Part shown: piece after piece, positions 17,287-27,138 of the stretch | Position numbering within the stretch: the first letter of the stretch is position 1 | How the letters are laid out: each line of letters starts with the position of its first letter | Assembly: GCA_022827185.1 (NCBI GenBank) | Contig: JAJDTM010000029.1 | Location: 1-64,000 of the forward strand | Source: Candidatus Poribacteria bacterium | GTDB lineage: Bacteria > Poribacteria > WGA-4E > WGA-3G | Reading direction: 5' to 3' | DNA length: 64,000 nucleotides | Made by a program: the position numbers and the translations under genes | The notes under the pieces: generated by a model | Database searches by the model: none | Seen by the model: only the letters and a program-made list of their open reading frames with translations | What the model was told of the DNA's origin: nothing

Positions 17287-20200
17287 TTGATCACTGCGAT
17301 TTTGCCTATCTTTTTTTCGGTTTCAAATTCGAGTATATAGATATAGATACCGGTCGAGACATCTCCTATGTTATTACTTGTAAGCCGCCACTCTTTTCGG
17401 TTGTGATCTTGTTCGGTAACGTTCAATGCTTCAAGCAATTCACCGTTCGCTGTAAAGAGCTGGATATGTGTGCCAACAGGCAGTTTGTCAAAAGTAATTA
17501 CACCCTTATCAGCGACGTTGGGTCGCACTGGATTTGGATAGACGCGTACGTGTGTTAAATCCGATACCGCTGTCTTTGTAATGCCGCTCGGTATTTCAAG
17601 CGGACGTGTGGCACCGCGAATAGGATTTTCATCAATATCAGTTACGTTGGATACAGTAATTTCATACTGATCGCTTTTGTCAGTAAGGGGCTGCCCGAAG
17701 TGTTCAAGGAGACTATCTGTGTCAAATGCTAAAAGTGCCCGTGTCCCCATCCGGTCGCGAATAGCAGATACTGGATTCACACCATCAATGCGTTGCGCCT
17801 CCCGCAGGACATATCGACTCTCGTCCCCAATACCAAGATTCATCCGTCGGTCAAATGTAACAATTACCCAGAAATTCCGTCGCTCGAAAGCTGTTTGAGG
17901 CGCGCCGATTTGTGCTGTATACGTTTCTGCCTCAGGCTGGTGATAGGTCGCGCGAATTAATTGGGGGGGTTCTCTGGGTGTCGCAGCAACAGGCTCAGTG
18001 CGCTGGGTTTCGGTGCCGTTAACATGTTTTGTCGTGACAGTATACCAGTAAGTGTTATCCTTCGTTACGTGTCGGTCTAAGAACCTTGTGAAAGTTAGAT
18101 TTTCGGCGACTTTCTCAAAAGCGTCACGTGCAGGCGCCTCTGTTTTTTCACCTTGTGCGCGATAGACGGTGAAGGGCTGTCTCGATTCAGGTGATTCTCC
18201 CGTCGCCTCGTCGTTCTGCTGCGCGTTCCACGTAACTTGTACTGCCTTCTGTGTCAATGGTTTCGCCTCAACATTCCAGGGTGTAAGTATATCAACTCCA
18301 TCTGGATCCGTTGCGAAAACAGATTCAAAACGGTAAACCCCATCCTCAAGGTTAACGTAAAACTCGTCAAACTCGTTTTGATTGAGGTCAGCAGTGAAGA
18401 TCGCGGGCGATTTCTCTATTCTTCGGTGCCATATCGGTCTCAACGCAGTGCCATCCCACTGCGTTACATAAAGGTTCGGATATGTAGCAATGATCAAGTT
18501 ATTGGAACCGTCACGATCCAGATCCGCAATAGCGAGACTGTTTGCCTTCCGTCGGTGTGGGGCAATTGCGATAGTTGCGTCCCGTTCCGCCTCTGATAAC
18601 ATCGCGTAGCCGAGGGGTGTATGCGTGAAGACGAAAAATTTCCAGAGCAGGGGCCCTGACGGGTTATCCGGTAACGACAGTAAGCCGCCGACAACAAATT
18701 CTGGGCTGCCGTCCCCAGTGAGATCGCCTGAAGTCAGTTGGGTAACATTTTTCAGCGGTAGTTGCGTTTGCCATTCAAGCCGGAAAGTATTATTGGTGGA
18801 AGTCGGTTCATAAATGAAAAGATCGCCTTCACTATCGGCTGCTACCCACTCCGTGTTTCCATCACCATCAAAATCATCAATAGCAAAACGTTGTGCAAAT
18901 ACGTTAGAACCGGGTGTTTCATTCGTCAAAACGGCTTTCTCGACATGGGTATTCGTGGCATTGTCGTATTCAAAAACCATGAGTCGGTCGTTGTTGTTAT
19001 CGGCACCGATAATCTCTCTCTGCCCATCTCGGTCTAAGTCAGCGATCATACCGCCAGAAAGAAACGGCGTTTCCCAAATAATTTGGTGCGGGTACCCTCG
19101 CGGCGTGTCACTCTCAATGAGAAAAGTTCGCTCATCATCAGTCGCGAGTACTTCGAGCAGTCCATCGCCATCTGTGTCATCTACTGCCCACGTAACGAAT
19201 TCCTCCAGATTAGATAGGTTTTCGAGGCTCTCAAGGGTATGTACCAATTCATATCTACCGCTCGGTAAACGCTCATAGATTGCGAGGATAGCGGCTTGTA
19301 ACTCGCTGTCAACAGCACCCACAGGCAATGGACTCCCGACAATTTCAGGTAGACCATCCCTGTCAAAGTCTGTGATTACATTTGCGATGTGAAGTGGCGG
19401 AATATCAAGCGATTTTTCAAAGAAGCTGCCCGGCGAGATGCGTCCACCGACAACGTCAATCGTATAGAATGCGCCGCCGTTGTCCTCCCTCGTCTTGAGG
19501 TTGGTCGTATTCTCTGATTCAACGAAAAATTGGTAAATTCCGGTTTCAAAACCTAAGGAGAGAGCATGCTCTACCGCAAGATCTGTCGTGGTAATAGGTG
19601 CGAAAGGTGCGAGGCTACCTTTGCGTCGATAATAGAGAATATTCTGGGTAACATCATCCGTTGCCCAAGTGAAAAGCGTAAGACTCCGTTCGCCATAAAA
19701 CGTTTCGGTTGCGGTGAGAGAGATAACTTGCGGCGGTGACCGGTCCACACTTAAAACGACCTGGTCATGTGTCTGATGCCCGTCTGTCGCGTTTACCGTT
19801 AAACGGACGGTGTAGATACCCTCTGGAACAGTTGTCGTATCCCAAACAGCCAAGGTACCACCGATTTGCTGTGTGACATTAGATTCAGTGAACGGTATGA
19901 ATTCCGTAGGGACAGTAGATTGACCATAACTCAACTGCCACGCGTGAAATTTATAGCCACCTGCGGAACCGACGATGGTGATCGAATCCGCGCCGCCGCT
20001 ATTGGTTTCGGGGGCAAGGATGCGTGCCTGTAATGCGCCGCTTGCAAACAGTGCGCGCTCGGCATTGACAGTGCCTGCCCCTACGAACCGTTCGTCGAGT
20101 GCATCACTATCCTCTTGATAGACTGGGTCGGCAGTGTTAATGAGTATGTGCCGAACTTCTTCATGTGTCAGTGCGGGTCGTTTTGCGAGTAGCAAGGCTG

Positions 20201-21416
20201 CAACGCCAGCGACGTGTGGCGAAGCCATAGAAGTGCCAGTAAGGAGCCGATACTGGTTATTAATTTGCGTGCTGAGAATCACGTTGCCTGGGGCACCAAT
20301 ATCTATAGAGGCACCGAAATTGGATTGGTAAAACCGCTGTTGATTCTGCTCGGTAGATGCGACAGCGATGACCTTTCGGTAGGCAGCGGGAAAGATGGCA
20401 GTGGGTTTCTGAGAATTGCCAGCAGCGGCGACTAATACAACCCCGCGAGCATAAGCGTAATCGACTGCATCCTGAATAACGAAAGAACGGTGTTCGCTGC
20501 CCCAACTCATATTAATGACACTTGCGCCGCTGTCAGCGGCATAGACAATCGCTGATGCGGAGTCATCGTCCTGCATGCGTGAACTTCCGCCGAGTGAGAG
20601 TCCGGCGCGTATTGCCATAAGTGGACATTCCCACGCGACCCCGGCAATACCGATCCCGTTATTTGGCATAGCACCAGCAATGCCTGCAACATGTGTGCCG
20701 TGTCCGCTTTCATCAATGGGTTCGTTATCACCTTCGATATAATCGCCTTCTGCTTGTAGATTGGGAGCATCGGTAAAATCCCAACCATGGACATCGTCAG
20801 TGTAGCCGTTGCCGTCGTCGTCGAGTCCATTTTCTGGGATCTCGCGAGGGTTTATCCACACTTTGGGTGCCAAGTCATCGTGTCTATAATCAATACCGGA
20901 ATCAATGATTGCGATGACGACGCTTCGGTCCCCTTTTTCGATCGCCCATGCCTGTGGTAATTTCATCAGCGGTAGACTCCACTGCTCTGGATATTTTGGG
21001 TCATTCGGGGTGATCGGGTCTGCAAGCGTCGGGCGGAGATAGTTATATTCGACTGCCTCAATAAGCGGACTTTGCTCATAAACAGTTTTGAGTGCTTCAA
21101 GTGGTGCGTCAGGAGCAAACCGTAACAGGTAGATGCGCTTTAAATTGGGATTGAGCGATGGACGCGCGAGATATGGAAATAGCGGATGTAAGGATTCTAC
21201 ATTGTGTTTTGTGTGCAGAACAGAGATGGGGGCATCGGCATGCAATCGCTCGACATCCGCTGCTGCCTCTGGGGTCAAACGGATTAACAGTTCACCCGGA
21301 GTGATATATAAATGGATGTCCGCCGAAGGTGGATCCTCTGCTTTAATCAGCGAGAATTCGGAGCAGATTAGAATTAGAAGTAAGATGCCTATTGACAGAA
21401 TTTTGGAGCGTTTCAT
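17283..21416 (-). CDS. Giant secreted subtilisin-like (S8) protease with FG-GAP repeats and a C-terminal sorting-like domain
   Basis: A 1377-aa protein with a signal peptide at 1-26. S8 catalytic residues: Asp172 (IIDSGID), His239 (SGHGTHVAG), oxyanion Asn334 (AAGNS), Ser396 (GTSMASPHVAG). Then come bacterial Ig-like segments (about 460-650) and several FG-GAP/VCBS-like repeats with D-x-D-x-D-G calcium loops (DFDRDGLPEIVG, DTDGDGLLEV, DLDRDGQREI, DFDGDGNTEW, DLTGDGSPEF, DLDRDGSNNL). A fibronectin-III-like module follows, then a final domain of about 90 residues (VRVYPNPVRPN ... STGIYIYILEFETEKKIGKI) resembling type IX secretion or FlgD-like tails. It is probably secreted and extracellular. 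The stop overlaps the lipid-kinase start. Confidence 0.92.
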   Translation of the reverse strand: MKRSKILSIGILLLILICSEFSLIKAEDPPSADIHLYITPGELLIRLTPEAAADVERLHADAPISVLHTKHNVESLHPLFPYLARPSLNPNLKRIYLLRFAPDAPLEALKTVYEQSPLIEAVEYNYLRPTLADPITPNDPKYPEQWSLPLMKLPQAWAIEKGDRSVVIAIIDSGIDYRHDDLAPKVWINPREIPENGLDDDGNGYTDDVHGWDFTDAPNLQAEGDYIEGDNEPIDESGHGTHVAGIAGAMPNNGIGIAGVAWECPLMAIRAGLSLGGSSRMQDDDSASAIVYAADSGASVINMSWGSEHRSFVIQDAVDYAYARGVVLVAAAGNSQKPTAIFPAAYRKVIAVASTEQNQQRFYQSNFGASIDIGAPGNVILSTQINNQYRLLTGTSMASPHVAGVAALLLAKRPALTHEEVRHILINTADPVYQEDSDALDERFVGAGTVNAERALFASGALQARILAPETNSGGADSITIVGSAGGYKFHAWQLSYGQSTVPTEFIPFTESNVTQQIGGTLAVWDTTTVPEGIYTVRLTVNATDGHQTHDQVVLSVDRSPPQVISLTATETFYGERSLTLFTWATDDVTQNILYYRRKGSLAPFAPITTTDLAVEHALSLGFETGIYQFFVESENTTNLKTREDNGGAFYTIDVVGGRISPGSFFEKSLDIPPLHIANVITDFDRDGLPEIVGSPLPVGAVDSELQAAILAIYERLPSGRYELVHTLESLENLSNLEEFVTWAVDDTDGDGLLEVLATDDERTFLIESDTPRGYPHQIIWETPFLSGGMIADLDRDGQREIIGADNNNDRLMVFEYDNATNTHVEKAVLTNETPGSNVFAQRFAIDDFDGDGNTEWVAADSEGDLFIYEPTSTNNTFRLEWQTQLPLKNVTQLTSGDLTGDGSPEFVVGGLLSLPDNPSGPLLWKFFVFTHTPLGYAMLSEAERDATIAIAPHRRKANSLAIADLDRDGSNNLIIATYPNLYVTQWDGTALRPIWHRRIEKSPAIFTADLNQNEFDEFYVNLEDGVYRFESVFATDPDGVDILTPWNVEAKPLTQKAVQVTWNAQQNDEATGESPESRQPFTVYRAQGEKTEAPARDAFEKVAENLTFTRFLDRHVTKDNTYWYTVTTKHVNGTETQRTEPVAATPREPPQLIRATYHQPEAETYTAQIGAPQTAFERRNFWVIVTFDRRMNLGIGDESRYVLREAQRIDGVNPVSAIRDRMGTRALLAFDTDSLLEHFGQPLTDKSDQYEITVSNVTDIDENPIRGATRPLEIPSGITKTAVSDLTHVRVYPNPVRPNVADKGVITFDKLPVGTHIQLFTANGELLEALNVTEQDHNRKEWRLTSNNIGDVSTGIYIYILEFETEKKIGKIAVIK

Positions 21417-21462
21417 AATGGCTATTGGCTGTCGGCTGTCAGCAAAGAGCAGTTGTGGTAAA
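21417..21462. repeat. Family A half-element (GGCTATTGGCTGTCGGCTGTCAGC)
   Basis: A left arm of CTGTCGG/CTGTCAG units with the core AAAGAGC adjoining the protease start codon. No matching right arm was seen. Confidence 0.6.
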
Positions 21463-21596
21463 CTTCTTTTCGGATTTTACGATAACAAGTTGAATTATTT
21501 TAGCATATTATTGAATAAAAAAATAGCAAAAGTAAAGCCTTGCCATCAGCGAATAGTTGACGACAAGGCTCTGGTTATATTCATCCAATGGTGAGG

Positions 21597-22757
21597 TTAT
21601 TCAAAGAGTTGGAGTTCGCCGTCTTTGACCATAAGAACAACCGGGTCATATACGGCTTCGCCGTTCTCGTCAAAAGAGAAATTGCCTAAAATTGTCGGGA
21701 AATCCGTCGTCTGTGCCAATGCGTCGCGAATCGCGGCTGAATCTGTTGATCCCGCCTTCATAATAGCGTTGGCGAGAATATAGAGGGTTGCATACGATTG
21801 TGCTGCCCACGGTTCAGCGTCAATCCCGTATTCCGCGTGGTACTTCTGGATGAACTCTTGGTTTCCCGGTATGTTAGACAACCCCGTCCACCCTGTAAAA
21901 GCTATCGCCCCCTCGGCAGCATCGTCTGCATCTTGAATTTCTTTTGCAGTCAAATCAGGCACAATAAGTTGAACAGTGTCTGGAATACCGAGATTTCCCG
22001 CTTGAATGATAACCTGCGTCATCTCTACTGACAGTGCAGAGACGAAGAGCGCATCAGGAGCCATGTTCATGATATTGGTCAATTGCTCAGAAAAATCGGT
22101 ATCGCCGGTTTGGAGGGTTTCCTCTATTAGGATCTCTACACCACTTGCCTCAAGTGCTTCCTTCAACTCATCGTTGCTACTTTTCGAGTAGGTATCAGCG
22201 GCATCATATATCAGGGCAACTTTCGTATAGCCGAGTTTCTCGTGGGTCGCCATGACACCACTGGGGTTCATTATATCCACAGCAAGACCGGTGCGGAAGA
22301 CATAATTGCCAATCGAGCTCAAACCTGCAGCGGAAGAAACCGAACTAAAGGCGACTACCCCACTCTCTTGTGCAATCGGAAAAGCATCTTCAAGGTAATC
22401 TGAAATAGCGATCCCGACGATGGCTGGTACGCCTTCATCAACCAATTCCTGAACGGCTGCAATTGCGCCATCTTCGGTGCTCATATCATCCACAGTGACG
22501 AAGCTGATGTTCACACCGTCGTGCATATTAAGCTCTTTTCTTGCCAACTCAAAACCACGTTCCATTGGAAGTCCGTACGGTTCGGCATCCTTCCCTGTTT
22601 GAGATACGATAACACCGATAGTAATCCCTTCATCCATCGGCGGCGGCGTTTCAGCATCAGGTATTACTGAAGATATCCTTTCGCAGCTGGAAAGCCCGAT
22701 AGTTAAAGCAACAATTGCGAATATAAACGCGAATGTTGCAATTTTTCTCGTAATCAT
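21597..22757 (-). CDS. Periplasmic-binding lipoprotein, branched-chain amino-acid type (Peripla_BP_6)
   Basis: A 386-aa protein with a lipoprotein signal (lipobox LSSC, Cys about 28). The fold pattern matches LivJ-type receptors: ITIGVIVSQTGKDAEPYG, ARKELNMHDGVNISFVTVDD, VPAIVGIAISDYL, YVFRTGLAVD, VALIYDAADTYSKSS, APDALFVSALSVEMTQVIIQA. It probably captures a small ligand outside the inner membrane. No LivHMGF permease or ATPase genes lie nearby, so its partner is unknown. SD AGGGGA precedes the ATG. Confidence 0.9.
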   Translation of the reverse strand: MITRKIATFAFIFAIVALTIGLSSCERISSVIPDAETPPPMDEGITIGVIVSQTGKDAEPYGLPMERGFELARKELNMHDGVNISFVTVDDMSTEDGAIAAVQELVDEGVPAIVGIAISDYLEDAFPIAQESGVVAFSSVSSAAGLSSIGNYVFRTGLAVDIMNPSGVMATHEKLGYTKVALIYDAADTYSKSSNDELKEALEASGVEILIEETLQTGDTDFSEQLTNIMNMAPDALFVSALSVEMTQVIIQAGNLGIPDTVQLIVPDLTAKEIQDADDAAEGAIAFTGWTGLSNIPGNQEFIQKYHAEYGIDAEPWAAQSYATLYILANAIMKAGSTDSAAIRDALAQTTDFPTILGNFSFDENGEAVYDPVVLMVKDGELQLFE

Positions 22758-22789
22758 GTTGAATCCCCTTTATTCTTACTAATTAATAG

Positions 22790-22816
22790 ATTGTATAATC
22801 AACAAGACACTGTCAA
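22790..22816 (-). promoter_or_regulatory. Candidate promoter of the binding lipoprotein
   Basis: Minus strand TTGACA (22811-22816) and TACAAT (22790-22795) with a 15-bp spacer, shorter than ideal. It lies about 33 bp before the ATG. The rest of the 22758-23000 gap shows nothing recognisable. Confidence 0.4.
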
Positions 22817-23000
22817 CCGGTGCGTTTACAAAGCGCGAGGAAATACCCAAGCAAAAACCCTACCAAGCAGTGTCTACACATTTTGATAATTCACTATAAA
22901 CGAAAAACTTAGGCAGCGTCAAGAAAAAAAATGCCACTGCCCTCAATTATATCGGTTATCGTTAGTAAAAACGAATTTTGTATGAAACCGTTTCAATCCC

Positions 23001-23906
23001 CTAAAATACGTCTAACACTTCGGCAGTTTTTTCATCAATAATTGCGGTTACGAGATTTCCACGGCTGTGATTCGTAAAACGGACCATCCACGCGAATCCT
23101 TGAAAAGATGGGTATGCATGAACGCCGATCTGACCTGCTAAAGTGGTTTTGACTCGCGCATCCGACTTTGCGATGTGCAGTATTACGTCTGCTTTTTGCG
23201 GCGCGGGAACCGCCTGAGTTTCGAGCGAACGCGCGATCTGCTTAGCCGCGTCCACCTCTTTGGGTAATCTCTTCGGGTTTTGCTGTGCGAGGTGCTGGAG
23301 TCGCAAGGTATGTTGCCGGTATGCGTCTCGGTGTTTTTGATAACCTTTGAGACCATAGGCGATAGGAATCTTTTCATATTGCGCTGCACACATCTCTGCT
23401 GCATCGGCTTCAAGTTGGAGTGCCCTCACATAGTCGCCCGTCTGCTCCGCTAATTCCCGTTGTTTTCTGAAAAATGTGGGATAGATGCCAAATTCATAAA
23501 ACCGATCAGGATAACGTGGGAGCCATGTTACGATAAATTTTGCTATATTCTCACGTTCGACATTTAGGACTGGTTCCGGGGTTTCTGATTTTTGCCAAGC
23601 AATTTTGGCACATTTATGGTGGTATTCATACCGTTTCTGAATCTCACGCGCTTCTTTTTCCGCTCGTACTGCCCACTTCTTGTATCCGTGCTGTGTATAG
23701 TAACCGTGGGCAATTTCGTTCATCGGAACGGAGATACGTACCAGACATTCTGCTGCGGCTTCGTGCCAGAGTGCGAGTTTCCCAAAGTCGTCAGAGTGCT
23801 TGTAGCGTTTGATAAAGATGTCCGCAGTCGCTGTGCCTTCACGGATGCCTATACACGGCTGCGTAATTAGAAAGAAAAGTGGAAAAATAAATAAGGCACG
23901 AATCAA
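23001..23906 (-). CDS. Exported hypothetical protein with helical repeats
   Basis: A 301-aa protein, not recognised. It has a signal peptide (MIRALFIFPLFFLITQPCIG). A helix-rich middle follows with Tyr/Ala-rich segments (FGKLALWHEAAAECLVR, EIQKRYEYHHKCAKIAW, YVRALQLEADAAEMCAAQYE) that could be TPR-like. The last about 60 residues are beta-like (GFAWMVRFTNHSRGNLVTAI then IDEKTAEVLDV), vaguely PepSY-like. Translation probably starts at TTG 23906, because AAGGAG lies 8 nt upstream and no ATG fits. Function unknown. Confidence 0.75.
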   Translation of the reverse strand: MIRALFIFPLFFLITQPCIGIREGTATADIFIKRYKHSDDFGKLALWHEAAAECLVRISVPMNEIAHGYYTQHGYKKWAVRAEKEAREIQKRYEYHHKCAKIAWQKSETPEPVLNVERENIAKFIVTWLPRYPDRFYEFGIYPTFFRKQRELAEQTGDYVRALQLEADAAEMCAAQYEKIPIAYGLKGYQKHRDAYRQHTLRLQHLAQQNPKRLPKEVDAAKQIARSLETQAVPAPQKADVILHIAKSDARVKTTLAGQIGVHAYPSFQGFAWMVRFTNHSRGNLVTAIIDEKTAEVLDVF

Positions 23907-23938
23907 ACGGTGTTCTCCTTAAGATTGCGCGCTTTCAA

Positions 23939-24002
23939 GTGGACGGCACACGGTGTGTGTCTACTACTGTGTGGACGGCACACGGCGTGTGCCTACTACT
24001 GT
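23939..24002. repeat. Two tandem 32-bp palindromic units ending CTACTACTGT (family D)
   Basis: Units 23939-23970 and 23971-24002 differ at two positions. Each contains a palindrome (GGCACACGGCGTGTGCC in the second) followed by TACTAC. The second unit supplies the stop codon (CAG TAG) of the aldose epimerase gene. Confidence 0.85.
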
Positions 24003-24991
24003 GACATAAAGCGGACAGTTCCAGAGAATGTTTCACCAGGTGCAAGCACAATTACACCTGCGGGAATGCCTCGCGTCTCAAGGTTGATCGCGTCGGTCGG
24101 ACAGGTGTAAGGCTCAAAACAGATGGCATCTCTATCGGGGGGTGTATAGACAACAAGTTCTCTGAACTGTGCATCTGATTCCATCACCATACCGTATCCG
24201 GTATCCCGATTCTCAATGCGGCATCGACTCACGCCATCGACTAATTGAACGTCCGTAAAGACATGATCAAGTTTGAGTTTTGCGAACGGTTGCCCACGCT
24301 GCAGGTCCAGTGTACCGTTAACATCTTGTTGTTTCCCCGTTGGCACGAGGACTTCATCAAGTTCCCAATATTTAGCAGCAGGGACGGTAATTATCGCTTG
24401 CGACGCATCTGCTTCGGTGCCGAGGTCTACGCTAAAATAGGGATGGATCCCGAAGCCCATCGGCATATTCCGATCACCGGTATTTTGAATGGAAGTTTCC
24501 ATCGTTAACACGGCATCTTTAAGGGTATAGGTAATCTCAATTTTAAAGGGAAATGGATACTGGCGAACGACATCGGGAAAATCTTGAGAATTGAGGGAGC
24601 ATACCAGTGTCGCCCCGTTTCCATCAGCCGTATGGCTTTCGACCTGATAGGGTTGATTCAATAGCAAACCGTGGATTGTGGTTGGCGATTCGGGTGCTTT
24701 GTCAAATTGGTAGGTTTTTCCTTCAAATTGCCATGTGCCGTTCCGGATTCGGTTGGGGAATGGAAACAGAATCGGGTTGCCATAAGCGGTTGGTCGTTCT
24801 TCTAATGTAGCAAGGTCCGGCGGTGCGTCTATTAAATTCAACCAAGTATCCCCATCTGCCACCTTGAAGGCGTAGCAGTTATTTCCGAGTGCGGGTACGA
24901 TCTCAGCGACCGCTTTTCCGTTTTGCTGAACGTAATAAACTTGAAAATCGTCAACTGTTTTCACTGCTACCGAATACTTTATCCGTGCCAT
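23996..24991 (-). CDS. Aldose 1-epimerase family protein
   Basis: A 331-aa protein of the galactose-mutarotase-like fold, interconverting alpha and beta anomers of sugars. Motifs: IVPALGNNCYAFKV, NPILFPFPNRIRNGTW, TIHGLLLNQPYQVE (catalytic-His region), NMPMGFGIHPYFSV (second His), DRDAICFEPYTCPTDAINL near the C-terminus (catalytic Glu region). The ATG at 24991 has AGGGGAGA just upstream. An in-frame extension to 25132 would add a signal-like segment (CVLFLLFSTKMPVNA), so export cannot be ruled out. It lies 3' of the ThuA gene, fitting a sugar-metabolism pair. The stop codon is within a repeat. Confidence 0.88.
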   Translation of the reverse strand: MARIKYSVAVKTVDDFQVYYVQQNGKAVAEIVPALGNNCYAFKVADGDTWLNLIDAPPDLATLEERPTAYGNPILFPFPNRIRNGTWQFEGKTYQFDKAPESPTTIHGLLLNQPYQVESHTADGNGATLVCSLNSQDFPDVVRQYPFPFKIEITYTLKDAVLTMETSIQNTGDRNMPMGFGIHPYFSVDLGTEADASQAIITVPAAKYWELDEVLVPTGKQQDVNGTLDLQRGQPFAKLKLDHVFTDVQLVDGVSRCRIENRDTGYGMVMESDAQFRELVVYTPPDRDAICFEPYTCPTDAINLETRGIPAGVIVLAPGETFSGTVRFMSQ

Positions 24992-25138
24992 AGTCTCCCC
25001 TTTATCAGCGTTTACGGGCATCTTTGTTGAAAAAAGTAGGAAAAGAACACAATAGATTCCGATGTAGCGCACATGGATCCAAGCCGTTCTGGATGGACGA
25101 TGCCCAAAAATGTAATGTTCCATTATCCCCATACTCTC

Positions 25139-25753
25139 TTATGCTTTCGCGCACCAGTGAATACCGCGTTGTAGGACCTCTCGAAAGTTCGGATTAGAAA
25201 AGGTTACATCGTCGTGACCACTCTGGAAGCAGAAAATGCGAGATTTTCCATACTCACGCGCCCAACCGAGGACATCCATGCTATTCGGGTGATCAACCGT
25301 CAAAAGAATTGAGCTATCATCGCCAGCAGATTTCATTGTATACGTCTCATCACCCATTTCCCACTCGGTGAGTCCTTCGGTAATCGGATGGTTTGCATCA
25401 GCGATTTGTACTTGGAGTGTTTGGCGTGGATAGTACCCGAATTCACTGCGATCACCAACCCCGCACATTTCAGAATAGGCATCCCATTCGGGAAACGCTA
25501 AGATAGCATGATGTAAAATGACCATACCCTGTCCACGCTCCGCTAAACCGAGAATCGCCTGCGCTTGGGTATCTGTCGGATAGGGACGGTGAAAGTTGTA
25601 AAAGACAACAGTGTCGTAGTCCTTCTGGTCCGGGTCTTCTACAAAAACATCCAGATCTTTCCGGACGAATTGGAGTCCTTCCATACTTTCAAATACTGCG
25701 TCAAATTGTTTTTCTTGAAATCCGTGTTCACCAGTTACAACCGCAATTTTCAT
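25139..25753 (-). CDS. ThuA-like (trehalose utilization) domain protein
   Basis: A 204-aa class-I glutamine-amidotransferase-like fold protein of the ThuA family. Recognisable: MKIAVVTGEHGFQEKQFDAV, DTVVFYNFHRPYP, GQGMVILHHAILAFPEW, NHPITEGLTEWEMGDETY, SRIFCFQSGHDDVTFSNP. Members are implicated in disaccharide use and are abundant in Planctomycetes and Poribacteria, but their chemistry is poorly known. The ATG at 25753 follows GAGAGGAAAAATT. It lies just upstream of the epimerase gene in the same orientation. Confidence 0.88.
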   Translation of the reverse strand: MKIAVVTGEHGFQEKQFDAVFESMEGLQFVRKDLDVFVEDPDQKDYDTVVFYNFHRPYPTDTQAQAILGLAERGQGMVILHHAILAFPEWDAYSEMCGVGDRSEFGYYPRQTLQVQIADANHPITEGLTEWEMGDETYTMKSAGDDSSILLTVDHPNSMDVLGWAREYGKSRIFCFQSGHDDVTFSNPNFREVLQRGIHWCAKA

Positions 25754-25806
25754 AATTTTTCCTCTCAAAGTTTCCAGTCATTTCGGAAGATTAAAGACAG
25801 AAATTT

Positions 25807-27138
25807 TTAATATCGCATCCACTGCCATAATTGTCCGAAGGTGGGGCGTTTACCGTACATCAGAATCCCAATTCGATAGATTTTCCCACTGATAAGTGTA
25901 ACGAGCAGGACAGTCGCGCATATCACTAAGATGTTCAGTAGAATTTCCCATAAAGGCGGCATTAGCACATTGATACGCATGAACATAAGTATTGGCGAGA
26001 AAAACGGAACGTGTGAGAGCAGTACACTGAGTGTCGAATCGGGAATTCTAAACAATTGGAACATCAGGACAAACGGAATAACGACGAGCATCGTGAGGGG
26101 TACGCCTGTCTGCTGCGCTTCCTCTTCACTGCCACAAATTGCACCGACCACGGCATAAAGCGTTGAATACATAAAGAAACCGATAATAAAGTAGATGAAG
26201 AAATAGGTAAGCACCGCGGCACTACTCGCTTTGACGGTCTCAATTACTTGAATAAACTGTATCGGTAGACTATCAATGCCAAAGATGCTGAGTAGTGGCT
26301 CTATGTTCATAACTAATAACACGCCAAATATCACCCAGATAGCAAACATTGTCAAACAGACGGAGCAAACACCGACAAGTTTACCGAATAGCAGTTGATG
26401 CGGTTTTATTGAAGAAACAATCACCTCAACAATGCGGGTTGTTTTTTCTTCAAGCACACTTCGCATGATAGAGTTGGCGTAGATAATGACAAACATATAA
26501 AGTACAAAAATAAGAATGTATCCGAGTCCAAGCCGCGCCCCCGTTTCTATAGAACTTTCAACTTTAGTATCCCCATCTTTCCCTTTGCCACTTTTAACAG
26601 CATAAGCGTTGAATCCAACGGCGCGCATAAGTTGACTGACTTCGCTCCGAGAATAATCGCTCTCGGCAAACCGTTTGTCACGGACGATGTCTGAAATGAT
26701 GCGGCGGAGTGCGTTTTGTACATTAGAATTTGTCACCGTTCTGGCGTAGAAACGAACATCCTCGTTTGTAAAAACGTCCTTCGGAATTTCAAGATAGGCG
26801 TAGAGCTTTTTTGTCCTGACGCGTTCTTGGAGGGCAGTTTTTTCTTTTTGCGTGGTGGCGGTTTCCCTATGCACCTGATAGACGAGTTCACCGTTATGCT
26901 GAAAGGTAGGATGTTTAGCGATAGCCTCCTGCATCTGCTCAAAGATTTCAGATGTTTCATCAATGACTACGAGTTTTCTCATCGCTTCGGTTTTGTCTCC
27001 CACGATTGCGAGAAAACTGGACAATGCCACTAACCCACACATCAACACTGGCATGAGAAACAAGGAAGCAATAAACCCCTTAGATTTAACGCGCGTCATA
27101 TATTCACGTTTGATAACGGCGACAATTTTATTCGGCAT
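25807..27138 (-). CDS. ABC-2 type permease, NatB-like
   Basis: A 443-aa integral membrane protein. N-terminal TM anchor (GFIASLFLMPVLMCGLVALS), a large extracytoplasmic domain (about 60-215), then five or six TM segments. It contains the NatB-like RSVLEEKTTRIVEVIVSSIK-type cytoplasmic motif followed by LLFGKLVGVCSV. With its partner ATPase it forms an exporter related to NatAB; the substrate is unknown. The ATG at 27138 overlaps the end of the ATPase gene by 11 nt, with GGAGG upstream, so translation is probably coupled. Confidence 0.9.
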   Translation of the reverse strand: MPNKIVAVIKREYMTRVKSKGFIASLFLMPVLMCGLVALSSFLAIVGDKTEAMRKLVVIDETSEIFEQMQEAIAKHPTFQHNGELVYQVHRETATTQKEKTALQERVRTKKLYAYLEIPKDVFTNEDVRFYARTVTNSNVQNALRRIISDIVRDKRFAESDYSRSEVSQLMRAVGFNAYAVKSGKGKDGDTKVESSIETGARLGLGYILIFVLYMFVIIYANSIMRSVLEEKTTRIVEVIVSSIKPHQLLFGKLVGVCSVCLTMFAIWVIFGVLLVMNIEPLLSIFGIDSLPIQFIQVIETVKASSAAVLTYFFIYFIIGFFMYSTLYAVVGAICGSEEEAQQTGVPLTMLVVIPFVLMFQLFRIPDSTLSVLLSHVPFFSPILMFMRINVLMPPLWEILLNILVICATVLLVTLISGKIYRIGILMYGKRPTFGQLWQWMRY

